Assembly: GCF_947495735.1 (NCBI RefSeq)
Contig: NZ_CANMAA010000013.1
Coordinates: 41,802-105,801, forward strand
Length of the DNA: 64,000 bases
From: an uncultured Pseudokineococcus sp.
GTDB taxonomy: Bacteria > Actinomycetota > Actinomycetes > Actinomycetales > Quadrisphaeraceae
Direction of reading: 5' to 3'
This document shows, in pieces, positions 17,112 to 25,258 of the stretch (the first letter of the stretch is position 1; each line of letters begins with the position of its first letter). The notes beneath the pieces are model-generated. The model saw nothing but the letters and a program-made list of their open reading frames with translations. It was not told the origin of the DNA and ran no database searches. A program made the position numbers and the translations under genes.

Positions 17112-17951
17112 GTGACGTCCGCCGGGTCGGCGCGACCGGCGGCGCCGCGGGCGGGGCTGCGGGAGCTGCTGCGCAGCCCCCGCCGCCGCGCCCGCGTCAT
17201 CCGCGGGGTGCAGTACGCCGTCCTGGTCGCGGCGCTCGTCGCCATCGCCCTGGTCGCGGACTGGGGCGAGATCCGCCGCGCCTTCCTCGACCCCGAGGTC
17301 GCCGCGGCCCAGTTCCCCGACGTGCTGACCGTGGCGCTGGTCAACACGGTCGTCTACACGCTGCTGGGCTTCACCTTCGGCCTGGCGCTCGGCCTCGTGC
17401 TGGCGCTCATGCGGCTGTCCAGCGTGGCCCCCTACCGCTGGCTCGCGACGATCTACATCGAGTTCTTCCGCGGGCTCCCGGCCCTGCTGGTCTTCATCGC
17501 CATCGGCAACGGCATCCCGCTGGCCTTCGGCGTCTTCCTCAACCGCTACGTCGTCGTGACCCTCGCGCTCGGCCTCGTCGGCGCCGCCTACATCGGGGAG
17601 ACCATCCGCGCGGGCATCCAGGCCGTCCCGAGGGGGCAGGTCGAGGCGGCTCGGTCGCTGGGCATGTCGGCGGGTCGGGCGACGCTGACCATCGTCATCC
17701 CCCAGGCCTTCCGCATCATCCTGCCGCCGCTCACCAACGAGCTGATCATGCTGACGAAGGACTCCTCGCTCGCCTACCTGCTCGGCGCGACGATCGCTGA
17801 GCGAGAGCTGGCGCAGTTCGGGCGCGCGGCGCTCAACGACTACCGGAGCCTGACCCCCGTCCTCGTGGCTGGGCTCTGCTACCTGATCATCACCGTGCCG
17901 CTCGGCTTCGTCGTGCGGCGTCTCGAGTCCAGGACGGCGAGGTCGCGATGA
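17112..17951 (+). CDS. Polar amino-acid ABC transporter permease
   Basis: A 279-residue HisM/GlnP-type inner-membrane permease. After a basic N-terminus there are about five hydrophobic segments. [20 protein letters not shown] is the signature region of the family, and [21 protein letters not shown] is the EAA loop that contacts the ATPase. It is expected to form a homodimer since only one permease is in the operon. GTG 17112 has an AGGAGGT SD. The stop overlaps the ATPase start as ATGA, so the two are translationally coupled. Confidence 0.92.
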   Translation: MTSAGSARPAAPRAGLRELLRSPRRRARVIRGVQYAVLVAALVAIALVADWGEIRRAFLDPEVAAAQFPDVLTVALVNTVVYTLLGFTFGLALGLVLALMRLSSVAPYRWLATIYIEFFRGLPALLVFIAIGNGIPLAFGVFLNRYVVVTLALGLVGAAYIGETIRAGIQAVPRGQVEAARSLGMSAGRATLTIVIPQAFRIILPPLTNELIMLTKDSSLAYLLGATIAERELAQFGRAALNDYRSLTPVLVAGLCYLIITVPLGFVVRRLESRTARSR

Positions 17952-18754
17952 GCGCCTCCGGCACCAGCAGCTCCCTCGAGGCGCCGGGCGCCTCCCGCGG
18001 CGAGGACGACGCGGTCGTCGTCCTCGACGGCCTCGTCAAGCGCTTCGGCGAGACCGAGGTGCTCACCGGCATCGACCTCGAGGTCCGCCGCGGCGAGGTC
18101 GTGTGCGTCATCGGGCCGTCGGGCTCCGGCAAGTCGACGCTGCTGCGCTGCGTCAACCTCCTCGAGGAGCCGAGCGGCGGGCGCGTCGTCGTCCGCGGCA
18201 CGGACGTCACCGACCCGGACTGCGACATCGACGCGGTCCGCCGGCACGTCGGCATGGTCTTCCAGTCCTTCAACCTCTTCCCCCACCTCACCGTGCTGGA
18301 GAACTGCACGGTGGCCCAGCGGAAGGTGGCGAAGATCGGGAAGGCGGAGGCCGACGAGCGCGCGCGGGCGAACCTCGAGCGCGTGGGCCTGGGCGAGCGC
18401 GGCGACGCCTATCCCGCCGAGCTCTCCGGGGGCCAGCAGCAGCGCGTGGCGATCGCCCGGGCGCTGAGCATGGAGCCCGACCTCATGCTCTTCGACGAGC
18501 CGACCTCCGCCCTCGACCCCGAGCTCGTGGGCGACGTCCTCGAGGTGATGCGCGACCTCGCCGACGAGGGCATGACCATGCTCGTGGTGACCCACGAGAT
18601 GGAGTTCGCCCGTCAGGTGGCCGACCGCGTCGTGTTCATGGACGGCGGCGTCGTGGTCGAGGAGGGCCCGCCCTCGCAGGTCATCGGGGCGCCGCGCGAG
18701 GCCCGCACCCGCGACTTCCTCGACCGGGTGCTCAACCCGACGCACGAGCGCTGA
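17948..18754 (+). CDS. Polar amino-acid ABC transporter ATP-binding protein
   Basis: The 268-residue ATPase has Walker [10 protein letters not shown] (about residues 56-64), Q-loop [17 protein letters not shown], signature [16 protein letters not shown], Walker [13 protein letters not shown] and the switch His in VVTHEME. This matches the GlnQ/HisP subgroup that energises uptake of polar amino acids. It is the last gene of the operon and overlaps the permease stop by four bases. A non-conserved Ser/Ala-rich extension of about 25 residues precedes the domain. Confidence 0.95.
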   Translation: MSASGTSSSLEAPGASRGEDDAVVVLDGLVKRFGETEVLTGIDLEVRRGEVVCVIGPSGSGKSTLLRCVNLLEEPSGGRVVVRGTDVTDPDCDIDAVRRHVGMVFQSFNLFPHLTVLENCTVAQRKVAKIGKAEADERARANLERVGLGERGDAYPAELSGGQQQRVAIARALSMEPDLMLFDEPTSALDPELVGDVLEVMRDLADEGMTMLVVTHEMEFARQVADRVVFMDGGVVVEEGPPSQVIGAPREARTRDFLDRVLNPTHER

Positions 18755-18786
18755 CCGGGCGCGACGACCGGACTCGCGTGCTGGGC

Positions 18787-19344
18787 TCAGGCGGTGCGAC
18801 CGAGGCGGGCGAGCACGCGCACCTCGCGTGGCGCGCCGACGGGGGCCTCCACGCCGGGCCGGCAGACGCCCTCCCCGTGGATCGCCTCGCCGAAGCCGTC
18901 CGCGCCGCCCTCGACCCGGTCCAGCTCGGCCTCGGAGAAGGTGCCGCCCGTCGAGCCGGCGCCGACGGCGCGGGCCACGTCCCAGCGGTGCACGAGCATG
19001 TCCCAGACGTAGAACTGCTCGAGCGTCGCGCCCAGCGTCGTGGGGCCGAACCAGCCGTCGTAGGCGATGGCGGGGACGGAGGGGTCCGCGAGGGCTGCGG
19101 CCACCCGACGGGCGTGCTCCCGCCACGCCGCGGCCGGGTCCGCGCTCAGGTCGGGCGCCTCGCCCAGGTCCACCCCGTGGGTGGCGAACAGCTCGCGCTG
19201 GGTGTCGACGAGGTGGGCTACCACGTCGCGGGCGGTCCACCCCTCGCACGGCGACGGCGCCTCCCAGCCCCCGGCAGGGACGGCGTCGAGGACGGCGGTG
19301 AGAGGTCGGTCGGCGGACTGGTGCTGCTGCAGCGTCGTGGTCAT
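18787..19344 (-). CDS. TIGR03086-type DinB-fold protein (mycothiol-dependent-enzyme-like)
   Basis: A 185-residue protein. The motif PSPCEGWTARDVVAHLVDTQ is the hallmark of the actinobacterial DinB/maleylpyruvate-isomerase N-terminal domain with its metal-binding His. YVWDMLVHRWDVARAVG supplies the second metal-site region (HxWD). Such proteins bind a divalent metal and are thought to use mycothiol, but most have no known substrate. ATG 19344 has TACGGT eight bases upstream. The gene is divergent from an AraC regulator only 39 bases away, which suggests control by that protein. Confidence 0.8.
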   Translation of the reverse strand: MTTTLQQHQSADRPLTAVLDAVPAGGWEAPSPCEGWTARDVVAHLVDTQRELFATHGVDLGEAPDLSADPAAAWREHARRVAAALADPSVPAIAYDGWFGPTTLGATLEQFYVWDMLVHRWDVARAVGAGSTGGTFSEAELDRVEGGADGFGEAIHGEGVCRPGVEAPVGAPREVRVLARLGRTA

Positions 19345-19383
19345 GCCGCCGGACCGTAGGGACTGCGAGCAGGCTGGGTCTTG

Positions 19384-20271
19384 ATGGAACCCGACAGCAC
19401 CCCGCCGCGAGCGCCGGCGCGCGCCGACCTCGTCGAGCGGGCCCACCTCAGGGACCCGCGGGACACCTCCCACGTCATGTCCCGCTACGACCCCGACCCG
19501 GGCCTGGCGCCCCTGGTGCGGCGCTTCTGGATCCCGGTCTGGTCGGTGCCGCCGGGGCAGGAGGCCCCGCAGCAGGTGCTGCAGCACCCCGTGTGCCTGC
19601 TGGTCGTGACACCGGACTACGCGCGCTTCTACGGCGTCACCTCGGGGCTGTCCACGACGGTGCTGGCCGGCGACGGCTGGGCGGTCGGCGTCATGTGCAC
19701 CCCGGCGGCCGGGCACCTCCTCGCGCGACGGCCGCTCGCCGAGCACGCGGACCGCGCGGTCGACGTCGGGGAGGTCCTCGGCGCAGCGGCCGGCCCCCTC
19801 GTCGAGCGGGTGCGCACGGCGATGGCCGCCGACCCGCTCGACCCGGCGGCGCACGCAGCCGCGATGGCGGCCTACGGCGACGCGCTGCGCCCCCTCCTGC
19901 CCGTGGACGCCGAGGGCGAGCTCGTCGACCGCGTGGTCGCCTTCGTCGAGGAGCGCACCGACGTGACGCGCGTGTCCCAGGTCTGCGAGGCGTTCGGCCT
20001 GTCGGAGCGGGCGCTGCAGCGCCTCGTGCACCGGCGGGTCGGCCTCACGCCGAAGTGGCTGATCCAGCGCCGACGCCTCCACGAGGCCGTGGGGCGGCTG
20101 CGGGCCGGCGGGACCACGCACGCGGAGATCGCGGCGGACCTCGGCTACGCCGACCAGGCCCACCTCGTCCGCGACTTCTCGAGGGTGACGGGCACGACCC
20201 CCGGGCGCTTCGCCGCCGTCCACCGCACCGGTGTCGCGCAGGCTCAGGCGGACGACGCGGCGCGCCCGTAG
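19384..20271 (+). CDS. AraC-family transcriptional regulator
   Basis: A 295-residue protein. The C-terminal ~110 residues contain two helix-turn-helix units: TRVSQVCEAFGLSERALQRLVHRRVGLTPKWLIQRRRLHEA and THAEIAADLGYADQAHLVRDFSRVTGTTPGRF, the canonical AraC/XylS pattern. The N-terminal part (PLVRRFWIPVWSVPPGQ) is the type found in AraC proteins with an unassigned sensor domain. I use ATG 19384, with TTG 19381 directly before it. It is divergent from the DinB-like gene, its likely target. Its 3' end overlaps the convergent DUF418 gene by 28 bases. Confidence 0.88.
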   Translation: MEPDSTPPRAPARADLVERAHLRDPRDTSHVMSRYDPDPGLAPLVRRFWIPVWSVPPGQEAPQQVLQHPVCLLVVTPDYARFYGVTSGLSTTVLAGDGWAVGVMCTPAAGHLLARRPLAEHADRAVDVGEVLGAAAGPLVERVRTAMAADPLDPAAHAAAMAAYGDALRPLLPVDAEGELVDRVVAFVEERTDVTRVSQVCEAFGLSERALQRLVHRRVGLTPKWLIQRRRLHEAVGRLRAGGTTHAEIAADLGYADQAHLVRDFSRVTGTTPGRFAAVHRTGVAQAQADDAARP

Positions 20272-21581
20272 ACGAGCCGGCGGAGCAGCACCTCGGCGGG
20301 GCCGGCGCGACCGGCGCGCTCCAGCGCGACGGCGACGACCGCGGTGAGCGCGTACGTCGCCACGCCGACGGCCGCCACGAGCGCCGTGCCGGCACCGACG
20401 CCGAGACCCGCGCCCCACGGCGCCAGCAGCGGCGCCATGACCACGGACTGCAGGAGGCAGCTCGTCAGCGAGCGCTTCCCGACGGCGGCCGCGACCCACC
20501 AGGCCCGGCGGGGCGCCCACGGGCGGCCCTGCGACGTCGCGCGCTCCTGGCGGGCGCCCACGAGCCACCCCACCAGCGCCACGAGGGCGACGGCACCGGC
20601 ACCGGCACCGGCCAGGCCCGTCCCGGCGTGCAGGACGCCGAGCAGGTACCCGACGGCCGGCCCGACCTCGCGCACCTGCACGGACGCGAGCACCAGCGGC
20701 ACGGCGCCGGGCGCGCTCAGGGCGAAGCCGCCGACGGCGAGGCGGCGCAGGAGCGCCCGGTGCTCGACGGGGCGCTCGAGGACGCGGCGTCGGGCGAGCA
20801 GCAGACCCACGACCGCCGGGCTGGGGAAGCACACCACGAGGAGCGGGCCGCCGAGGAGGACGACGACCGCGCCCAGCGCCCGCGTCGCCGAGGACGCGAG
20901 GTAGGTGTCCGGGGCGAGGGGCAGCCCGTCGGTCGCACCGTCCTCGCCGAGGGCCACGCCGTCGAGCCCGCCGACGGCGAGGAACGGCAGCAGGCCCGCG
21001 GCCCCGACCCGGAGCAGCACCCGGTCGGACGCCCGCACGAGGAGCACGAGGGCCAGGTCGAGCAGCCCGTACGTGAGCAGGACGTCGCCCTCGAGCAGCA
21101 GGACGAGGTGCGCCAGCCCGAAGGCGCCGAGCCACAGCGACCGCCGCAGCAGCAGGGACCGGGCCTGCGGCCAGGGCGCGCCCCGCTCGGCCGAGCGCCG
21201 CACCACCACGGCGAGGCCGTGCGCCACGAGGAGCGTGAACATCGGGAACGCGCGGTTGTCGACGAGCAGGCCCACGACGCCGTCGGTCGCGCGGTCGGCC
21301 CCGGTGCCGTCGACGGGGCGGAAGCCCGGCCCCAGCACCCGGTCGGTGACGTGGGAGGTGCTGTTCGCGAGCGCGATGCCCAGCAGCGCCACCCCGCGGG
21401 CGACGTCGGGCACGGGCGAGCGCTCCGCGGCGGTCAGCGGGGCGGCGCGCGGGACGGGCGGGATGGCCGGCGGTGCGGTCGTCGCGACCCGCAGGCCGGC
21501 AGAGGCGGGCTCCGCCCGGGGGCGCCCGGCGCCCGCGCGGTGCCGGGGGGGCGTCGACGCCGAGACCGAGGTCCGCGTCAC
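20244..21581 (-). CDS. DUF418-family membrane protein
   Basis: About 445 residues with roughly ten hydrophobic segments. PDVARGVALLGIALANSTSH at the N-terminal side and a C-terminal RSLTSCLLQSVVMAPLL with a final paired-helix region are diagnostic of DUF418 proteins, relatives of acyltransferase-type membrane proteins. The function is unknown. The start is uncertain: GTG 21581 gives a 60-residue Pro/Arg-rich extension before the first family motif, and no good SD is visible. The 3' end overlaps the AraC gene by 28 bases, tail to tail. Confidence 0.75.
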   Translation of the reverse strand: MTRTSVSASTPPRHRAGAGRPRAEPASAGLRVATTAPPAIPPVPRAAPLTAAERSPVPDVARGVALLGIALANSTSHVTDRVLGPGFRPVDGTGADRATDGVVGLLVDNRAFPMFTLLVAHGLAVVVRRSAERGAPWPQARSLLLRRSLWLGAFGLAHLVLLLEGDVLLTYGLLDLALVLLVRASDRVLLRVGAAGLLPFLAVGGLDGVALGEDGATDGLPLAPDTYLASSATRALGAVVVLLGGPLLVVCFPSPAVVGLLLARRRVLERPVEHRALLRRLAVGGFALSAPGAVPLVLASVQVREVGPAVGYLLGVLHAGTGLAGAGAGAVALVALVGWLVGARQERATSQGRPWAPRRAWWVAAAVGKRSLTSCLLQSVVMAPLLAPWGAGLGVGAGTALVAAVGVATYALTAVVAVALERAGRAGPAEVLLRRLVYGRAASSA

Positions 21582-21729
21582 CCCTCGACGTCCGCCGCGG
21601 CGCGGGCCTCCCCCTCGGCGCGCGGGTGCGGAAGACTCCGGGCCGCGCCGGCCCACCCGCGCACCCGCCCGCCGGAGGGGCGGCAGGACGCCCCCCGGCC
21701 CCCGCGCGACGACCCCAGGAGGAGCCGCG

Positions 21730-22296
21730 ATGAGCCGGCCTCGCTGCCCGGAGCGCCTCGAGCCCGTCCGCGGCTGGCAGGCCCTGTGGCGCGGGGCGTA
21801 CGAGGTCGAGCACGCCGGCTCGACGTGGACGGTCGACGTCGACTTCTTCGACTGGCAGGAGCGCGTGGGCCTGTACCGCGACGGGGTGCGCGTGGACGAG
21901 CGCCGCTCGCGGGCGCGCTTCGCCCTCCCCGGCGGAGCCCACCTCGACGCCCGGCTGTCCACCTTCGGCATGCGCCGCGCCCACCTCGTCGTCGAGGGGC
22001 GCGAGGAGCAGATGCGGCCCCTGCCCGGGACGGGCGAGGCGTGGCGGGCCGACCTCGGCCGACGGCGCCCGCGGCTGGCGAGGGCCCTCGCCGCGCTGTC
22101 GTGGGTCGTGCTCGCCGTCGCCCTGGTCACGCAGGTGCCCGGCTGGGTCGACGGCGCCGCGGGCCTGCTCGGCGCCGAGCCCGTCGTGGGCTGGGAGCTG
22201 CCGGGGCCGGCCGACTCCGTCCTGGTGGTCGCCGGCGTCCTCGCCGCGCTGGAGCGCGCGCTCGCCATGCGCTGGAACCGCTGGCTGGACGGGTGA
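21730..22296 (+). CDS. Hypothetical protein with two C-terminal membrane segments
   Basis: A 188-residue protein from ATG 21730 with a clear AGGAGGAG SD. The N-terminal ~110 residues form a soluble beta-rich region (YEVEHAGSTWTVDVDFFDWQ, AHLDARLSTFGMRRAHLVV); after a basic linker come two hydrophobic helices (ALAALSWVVLAVALVTQVP and DSVLVVAGVLAALERAL). I recognise the N-terminal pattern only as an actinobacterial hypothetical. An eight-base tandem repeat follows the gene. Confidence 0.65.
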   Translation: MSRPRCPERLEPVRGWQALWRGAYEVEHAGSTWTVDVDFFDWQERVGLYRDGVRVDERRSRARFALPGGAHLDARLSTFGMRRAHLVVEGREEQMRPLPGTGEAWRADLGRRRPRLARALAALSWVVLAVALVTQVPGWVDGAAGLLGAEPVVGWELPGPADSVLVVAGVLAALERALAMRWNRWLDG

Positions 22297-22332
22297 GGGC
22301 CCGCCCGCCCGGGGCGTGGCCCCCCTGCGCCG

Positions 22333-22396
22333 CGCAGCCCCGCAGCCCCGCAGCCCCGCAGCCCCGCAGCCCCGCAGCCCCGCAGCCCCGCAGCCC
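22333..22396. repeat. Eight tandem copies of CGCAGCCC
   Basis: Eight perfect head-to-tail copies of the 8-mer CGCAGCCC (64 bases) in the 147-base gap between two forward genes. No coding frame is credible across it. Confidence 0.95.
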
Positions 22397-22443
22397 GTGC
22401 CGATCCGTGCCGTCGTCGTCACCGCCGCGGCACACTCGCGGTC

Positions 22444-22857
22444 ATGGCGACGTGGGACGACGTGCGGCGGCTCGTCGCCGCGCTGCCGGGCACCGAGGTG
22501 CACCCCTCCTACGGCGGCCGGCCGTCGTGGCGCGTCGGGGGACGGGCGTTCGTCTGGGACAGGCCCCTGACGGCGGTCGACCGGGAGCACCTCGGGCCGG
22601 GGGCGCCCCCCGAGGACGAGCCGCTGCTCGGCGTCCGGGTCGCCGACGAGGGCGTGAAGCAGGCCCTGCTCGCCGAGGAGCCGCGGGCCCTGCTCACCAC
22701 GCCGCACCTCGACGGCTCCCCGGTGGTGCTCGTGCGGCTGGCGCGCGTCGGCGACGACCTGCTCGCCGAGCTCGTCGAGGACGCCTGGCGCGCCCGCGCC
22801 CCGCGCCGCCTCCTGGCGGAGCGGGACGGCCGGGACCGGGGACCCTCCGGGGCGTGA
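22444..22857 (+). CDS. MmcQ/YjbR-like protein
   Basis: A 137-residue protein with the CyaY-like alpha/beta fold of the MmcQ/YjbR family: DDVRRLVAALPGTEVHPSYGGRPSWRVGGRAFVW at the start, LGVRVADEGVKQALLAEEP in the middle and VLVRLARVGDDLLAELVEDAWRARAP at the end. The family is annotated as DNA-binding in many genomes, but the role is poorly characterised. The start ATG 22444 has CACACT seven bases upstream and no SD, so it is probably leaderless. A perfect palindrome terminator follows. Confidence 0.85.
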   Translation: MATWDDVRRLVAALPGTEVHPSYGGRPSWRVGGRAFVWDRPLTAVDREHLGPGAPPEDEPLLGVRVADEGVKQALLAEEPRALLTTPHLDGSPVVLVRLARVGDDLLAELVEDAWRARAPRRLLAERDGRDRGPSGA

Positions 22858-22870
22858 CGGGCGCCGGTCA

Positions 22871-22892
22871 CCGGCGACCTCGAGGTCGCCGG
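22871..22892. terminator. Perfect palindrome between convergent genes
   Basis: CCGGCGACCTC followed directly by its reverse complement (22871-22892), 14 bases after the MmcQ-like stop and 8 before the stop of the reverse-strand membrane gene. The zero-loop stem opens to a hairpin in RNA. Confidence 0.55.
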
Positions 22893-22900
22893 CCCCGGCG

Positions 22901-24301
22901 TCAGCGGTAGCCGAACAGCGGGGGCAGGGCCAGCACGACGACGGCCGCCCACCCGCCGAGCACGGGCAGGTAGGTCGTCTGCCACCGCGCCAGCCGGTCG
23001 GCGCGCGTACGGCCGGCCAGGAAGCGGACGGCCAGCACCGCGGCGACGACGAGGTCGACGAGCAGGACCGCGTTCAGACCCAGCGCGGCGACGCGGTTCG
23101 GCGTCCAGCCGAGGTCGCCGACCCGTCCGAGCAGCGCCACGAGCACGAGGGCGTCGAGCACCAGCGCGCTGACCACGGCGGCCAGCTGGGCCCAGTCCAG
23201 CGCCCCGGGACGGCGCGAGGGCTCCTGCGCGGACAGCGAGTAGAGGACCAGCCCCAGGACGACGACGAGCAGCAGGTCGAAGCCGAGCAGGAGGTCGCGG
23301 TCGAAGCCGGCCGCCAGCCCCGTCAGCGCGTACACGACGGCGGACGCCGTCAGCACGAGCGCGAAGAGCGGGGTGAAGACGGCGGTGAGCACCGGGGCCA
23401 TGTTCTCGACGACCGACTGCTTGGCCTCGACGAGCCAGGCGGCGACGACGACCGCGCCGGCGGCCCCGGAGGGCACCAGCCACGCCAGGACCTGCTCGAC
23501 GACCTGATCCCCCGCCGGCTGCAGGAGCAGCACCGTCAGCCCGACGAGCACCACCCCGCCGAGGGCGATGAGGGCGTAGTAGACGACCCACTCCCCCGTG
23601 AAGCGCACGACGTCCATGCGCCGCGACGGCGAGCGCCAGTCCCCGCCCACGAGGGCGTGCCCGACGGCGAACCACAGGACGACCGGCAGGTGCAGCGCGA
23701 CGAGCAGCTCGGTCGAGGAGCCCTCGGCCCACGGCGAGGCGACCGCCACGGCGGCGCCGAGCGCGAAGGGCGCGGCGGCGGCGAGCCAGCCGCGGGCGCC
23801 GAGCCGGCGCCCGTCGCCCCGTCCGTCCCCCCGCCCGCCTCCCGGCCCGTCGCCGCCGCGCAGGCCGACGAAGGCGAGGAGGAAGAGCAGGACGAGCAGG
23901 ACGTGGACGACCAGGTCCGCGGGCCGCTCGGGCGCGGCACCGAGCAGCCGGGGCACCTGCACGGCCGCCCCGGCGCCGACGGCGAGGAGCACCGCCTGCC
24001 GCAGGCGCCCGCGCGGTCGCCCGTCGTCGGCGGCCGGTGCCAGCACGAGCTGCTTCCAGAGCCGGTCGCTGTGCTCGCGGGCGTACTCGGCGGACAGCCC
24101 GTCGAGGGCGCCGAGGCGCCGCACGGCCACGAGGAAGGCCTCGTCGGCGTCGAGCCCGACCGCGCGCAGGTCCTCGACCGAGTCGCGCAGGTGGGCCTCG
24201 AGCTCCTCGACGTCCGCGGTGGCGACCGCCGGGGAGCGCCCGACGTGGGCGCGCCACTCGGCGATGCGCGCCTCGGTGCTGTCGACCTCGGGAAGACCCA
24301 T
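22901..24301 (-). CDS. Membrane protein with N-terminal permease-prefix (HAAS-like) domain
   Basis: A 466-residue protein. The first ~90 residues are an amphipathic helical module (VEELEAHLRDSVEDLRAVGLDADEAFLVAVRRLG), the permease prefix/HAAS-type domain that accompanies PadR partners. About nine to ten hydrophobic segments follow. The function is unknown. The ATG at 24301 shares a base with the stop codon of the upstream PadR gene (TGATG), so translation is coupled. This PadR plus membrane-protein pairing is common in actinobacteria. Confidence 0.7.
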   Translation of the reverse strand: MGLPEVDSTEARIAEWRAHVGRSPAVATADVEELEAHLRDSVEDLRAVGLDADEAFLVAVRRLGALDGLSAEYAREHSDRLWKQLVLAPAADDGRPRGRLRQAVLLAVGAGAAVQVPRLLGAAPERPADLVVHVLLVLLFLLAFVGLRGGDGPGGGRGDGRGDGRRLGARGWLAAAAPFALGAAVAVASPWAEGSSTELLVALHLPVVLWFAVGHALVGGDWRSPSRRMDVVRFTGEWVVYYALIALGGVVLVGLTVLLLQPAGDQVVEQVLAWLVPSGAAGAVVVAAWLVEAKQSVVENMAPVLTAVFTPLFALVLTASAVVYALTGLAAGFDRDLLLGFDLLLVVVLGLVLYSLSAQEPSRRPGALDWAQLAAVVSALVLDALVLVALLGRVGDLGWTPNRVAALGLNAVLLVDLVVAAVLAVRFLAGRTRADRLARWQTTYLPVLGGWAAVVVLALPPLFGYR

Positions 24302-24687
24302 CACGCGCCGCCGAGAGCGGGCCCGAGCGGGGGCAGCGACCCGGCCGCGGGCAGGGACGGCGCCTGCTTCCACACCCCGTCCAGCGCGCGGACGACGGCG
24401 CCCCACTGCCGGCGCTGCTCCGCGAGGGCGGCGCGACCGTCGTCGGTGATGGCGTAGTACTTGCGACGCCGCTCCCCCGGCGGGGTGCGCCAGTCGGTGG
24501 TCACCCACCCGAGCCGCTCGAGCCGGTGGAGCAGCGGGTAGAGCATCCCGTCGCTCCACTCCATGTCGCCGCCGGAGACCTCGCGCACGCGTCGGAGCAG
24601 CGCGTACCCGTAGCTCTCCCCCTCGCCGAGGATCGTGAGCACCAGCGGGGACGCCGAGGCCGCCACCAGCTCCTTGTCGATGTGCAC
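24301..24687 (-). CDS. PadR-family transcriptional regulator
   Basis: The 128-residue protein has a PadR winged helix: VLTILGEGESYGYALLRRVREV, MEWSDGMLYPLLHRLERLGWV and ERRRKYYAITDDGRAALAEQ. There is little C-terminal extension, so it belongs to the short PadR-s1-like group. GTG 24687 follows a gggagg SD. It is the first gene of an operon with the membrane protein. A 16-base perfect palindrome overlaps the probable promoter and suggests autoregulation. Confidence 0.88.
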   Translation of the reverse strand: MHIDKELVAASASPLVLTILGEGESYGYALLRRVREVSGGDMEWSDGMLYPLLHRLERLGWVTTDWRTPPGERRRKYYAITDDGRAALAEQRRQWGAVVRALDGVWKQAPSLPAAGSLPPLGPALGGA

Positions 24688-24723
24688 TCCGACCTCCCGC
24701 GCTCCGCGTCGTGATACCTAGTA

Positions 24724-24739
24724 GTGCTATGCATAGCAC
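24724..24739. promoter_or_regulatory. Perfect 16-base palindrome, candidate PadR operator
   Basis: GTGCTATGCATAGCAC lies 37 bases upstream of the PadR start. On the reverse strand a TAGGTA hexamer just downstream could be the -10, so the palindrome would cover the -35/spacer. The AT-rich centre stands out in this GC-rich DNA. Confidence 0.55.
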
Positions 24740-24833
24740 CGCAGGGGGTCCGTTGGCCAGCACCCGGGAGCTGCGCCCCCCACCGGCGCCCGACCGCCGG
24801 CGCAGGAGCTCCCACGGGTGGCGCCGGAGGCGC

Positions 24834-24839
24834 CAGACT
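24834..24839 (+). promoter_or_regulatory. Putative -10 element, leaderless promoter
   Basis: CAGACT, six bases, then GTG 24846. The same hexamer and spacing recur 413 bases further on. Confidence 0.45.
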
Positions 24840-24845
24840 CACCGC

Positions 24846-25181
24846 GTGGCGGACGACGACGACCTCGCCGAGCGCGTGCGCGCCCTGCTGGCGCGCGAGC
24901 CCGACCGCGCCGAGCGGCGCATGTTCGGCGGCCTCGCCCTCCTGCTGGGCGGTCGCATGGCGCTGGCCGTCACCGGGCGCGGCGAGCTCATGGTGCGCGC
25001 CGGCGCCGACGCGGCCGAGGAGCTGCTCGAACGGGCCGGCGTCGAGCCCGTCGTCATGCGCGGACGCCCCACCCGCGGGTGGGTGCTCGTGCGTCCGGAG
25101 GTCCTGGAGGACGACGATGCGCTCGGCGACTGGGTCGCCCGCGGCGCCGCCACCGCGCGCTCCCTCGGCCCCCGGCGCTGA
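24846..25181 (+). CDS. TfoX N-terminal-domain-like protein
   Basis: A 111-residue protein. The segment ERRMFGGLALLLGGRMALAVTGRGELMVRAG is the conserved core of the TfoX/Sxy N-terminal domain, including the MFGG motif. The remainder (RPTRGWVLVRPEVLEDDDALGDWV) also fits. TfoX regulates competence in gammaproteobacteria; stand-alone actinobacterial versions lack the C-terminal domain and have unknown function. The start is chosen for its CAGACT-N6-GTG context and exclusion of a Pro/Arg-rich extension. Confidence 0.8.
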   Translation: MADDDDLAERVRALLAREPDRAERRMFGGLALLLGGRMALAVTGRGELMVRAGADAAEELLERAGVEPVVMRGRPTRGWVLVRPEVLEDDDALGDWVARGAATARSLGPRR

Positions 25182-25246
25182 CGCCCGCGCCCGACGACCG
25201 GGCGAGGACGCGTCCGCCTCGGCGGGCCGGGCGCGCGAGCGCCGCG

Positions 25247-25252
25247 CAGACT
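25247..25252 (+). promoter_or_regulatory. Putative -10 element, leaderless promoter
   Basis: CAGACT, six bases, then GTG 25259. Confidence 0.45.
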
Positions 25253-25258
25253 GCCGTC

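Noticed and set aside
18787..22707. Very long reverse frame of 1306 codons
   Set aside because: Only its last 186 codons are a gene; the remainder is antisense to AraC, DUF418 and other genes in high-GC DNA with few stops.
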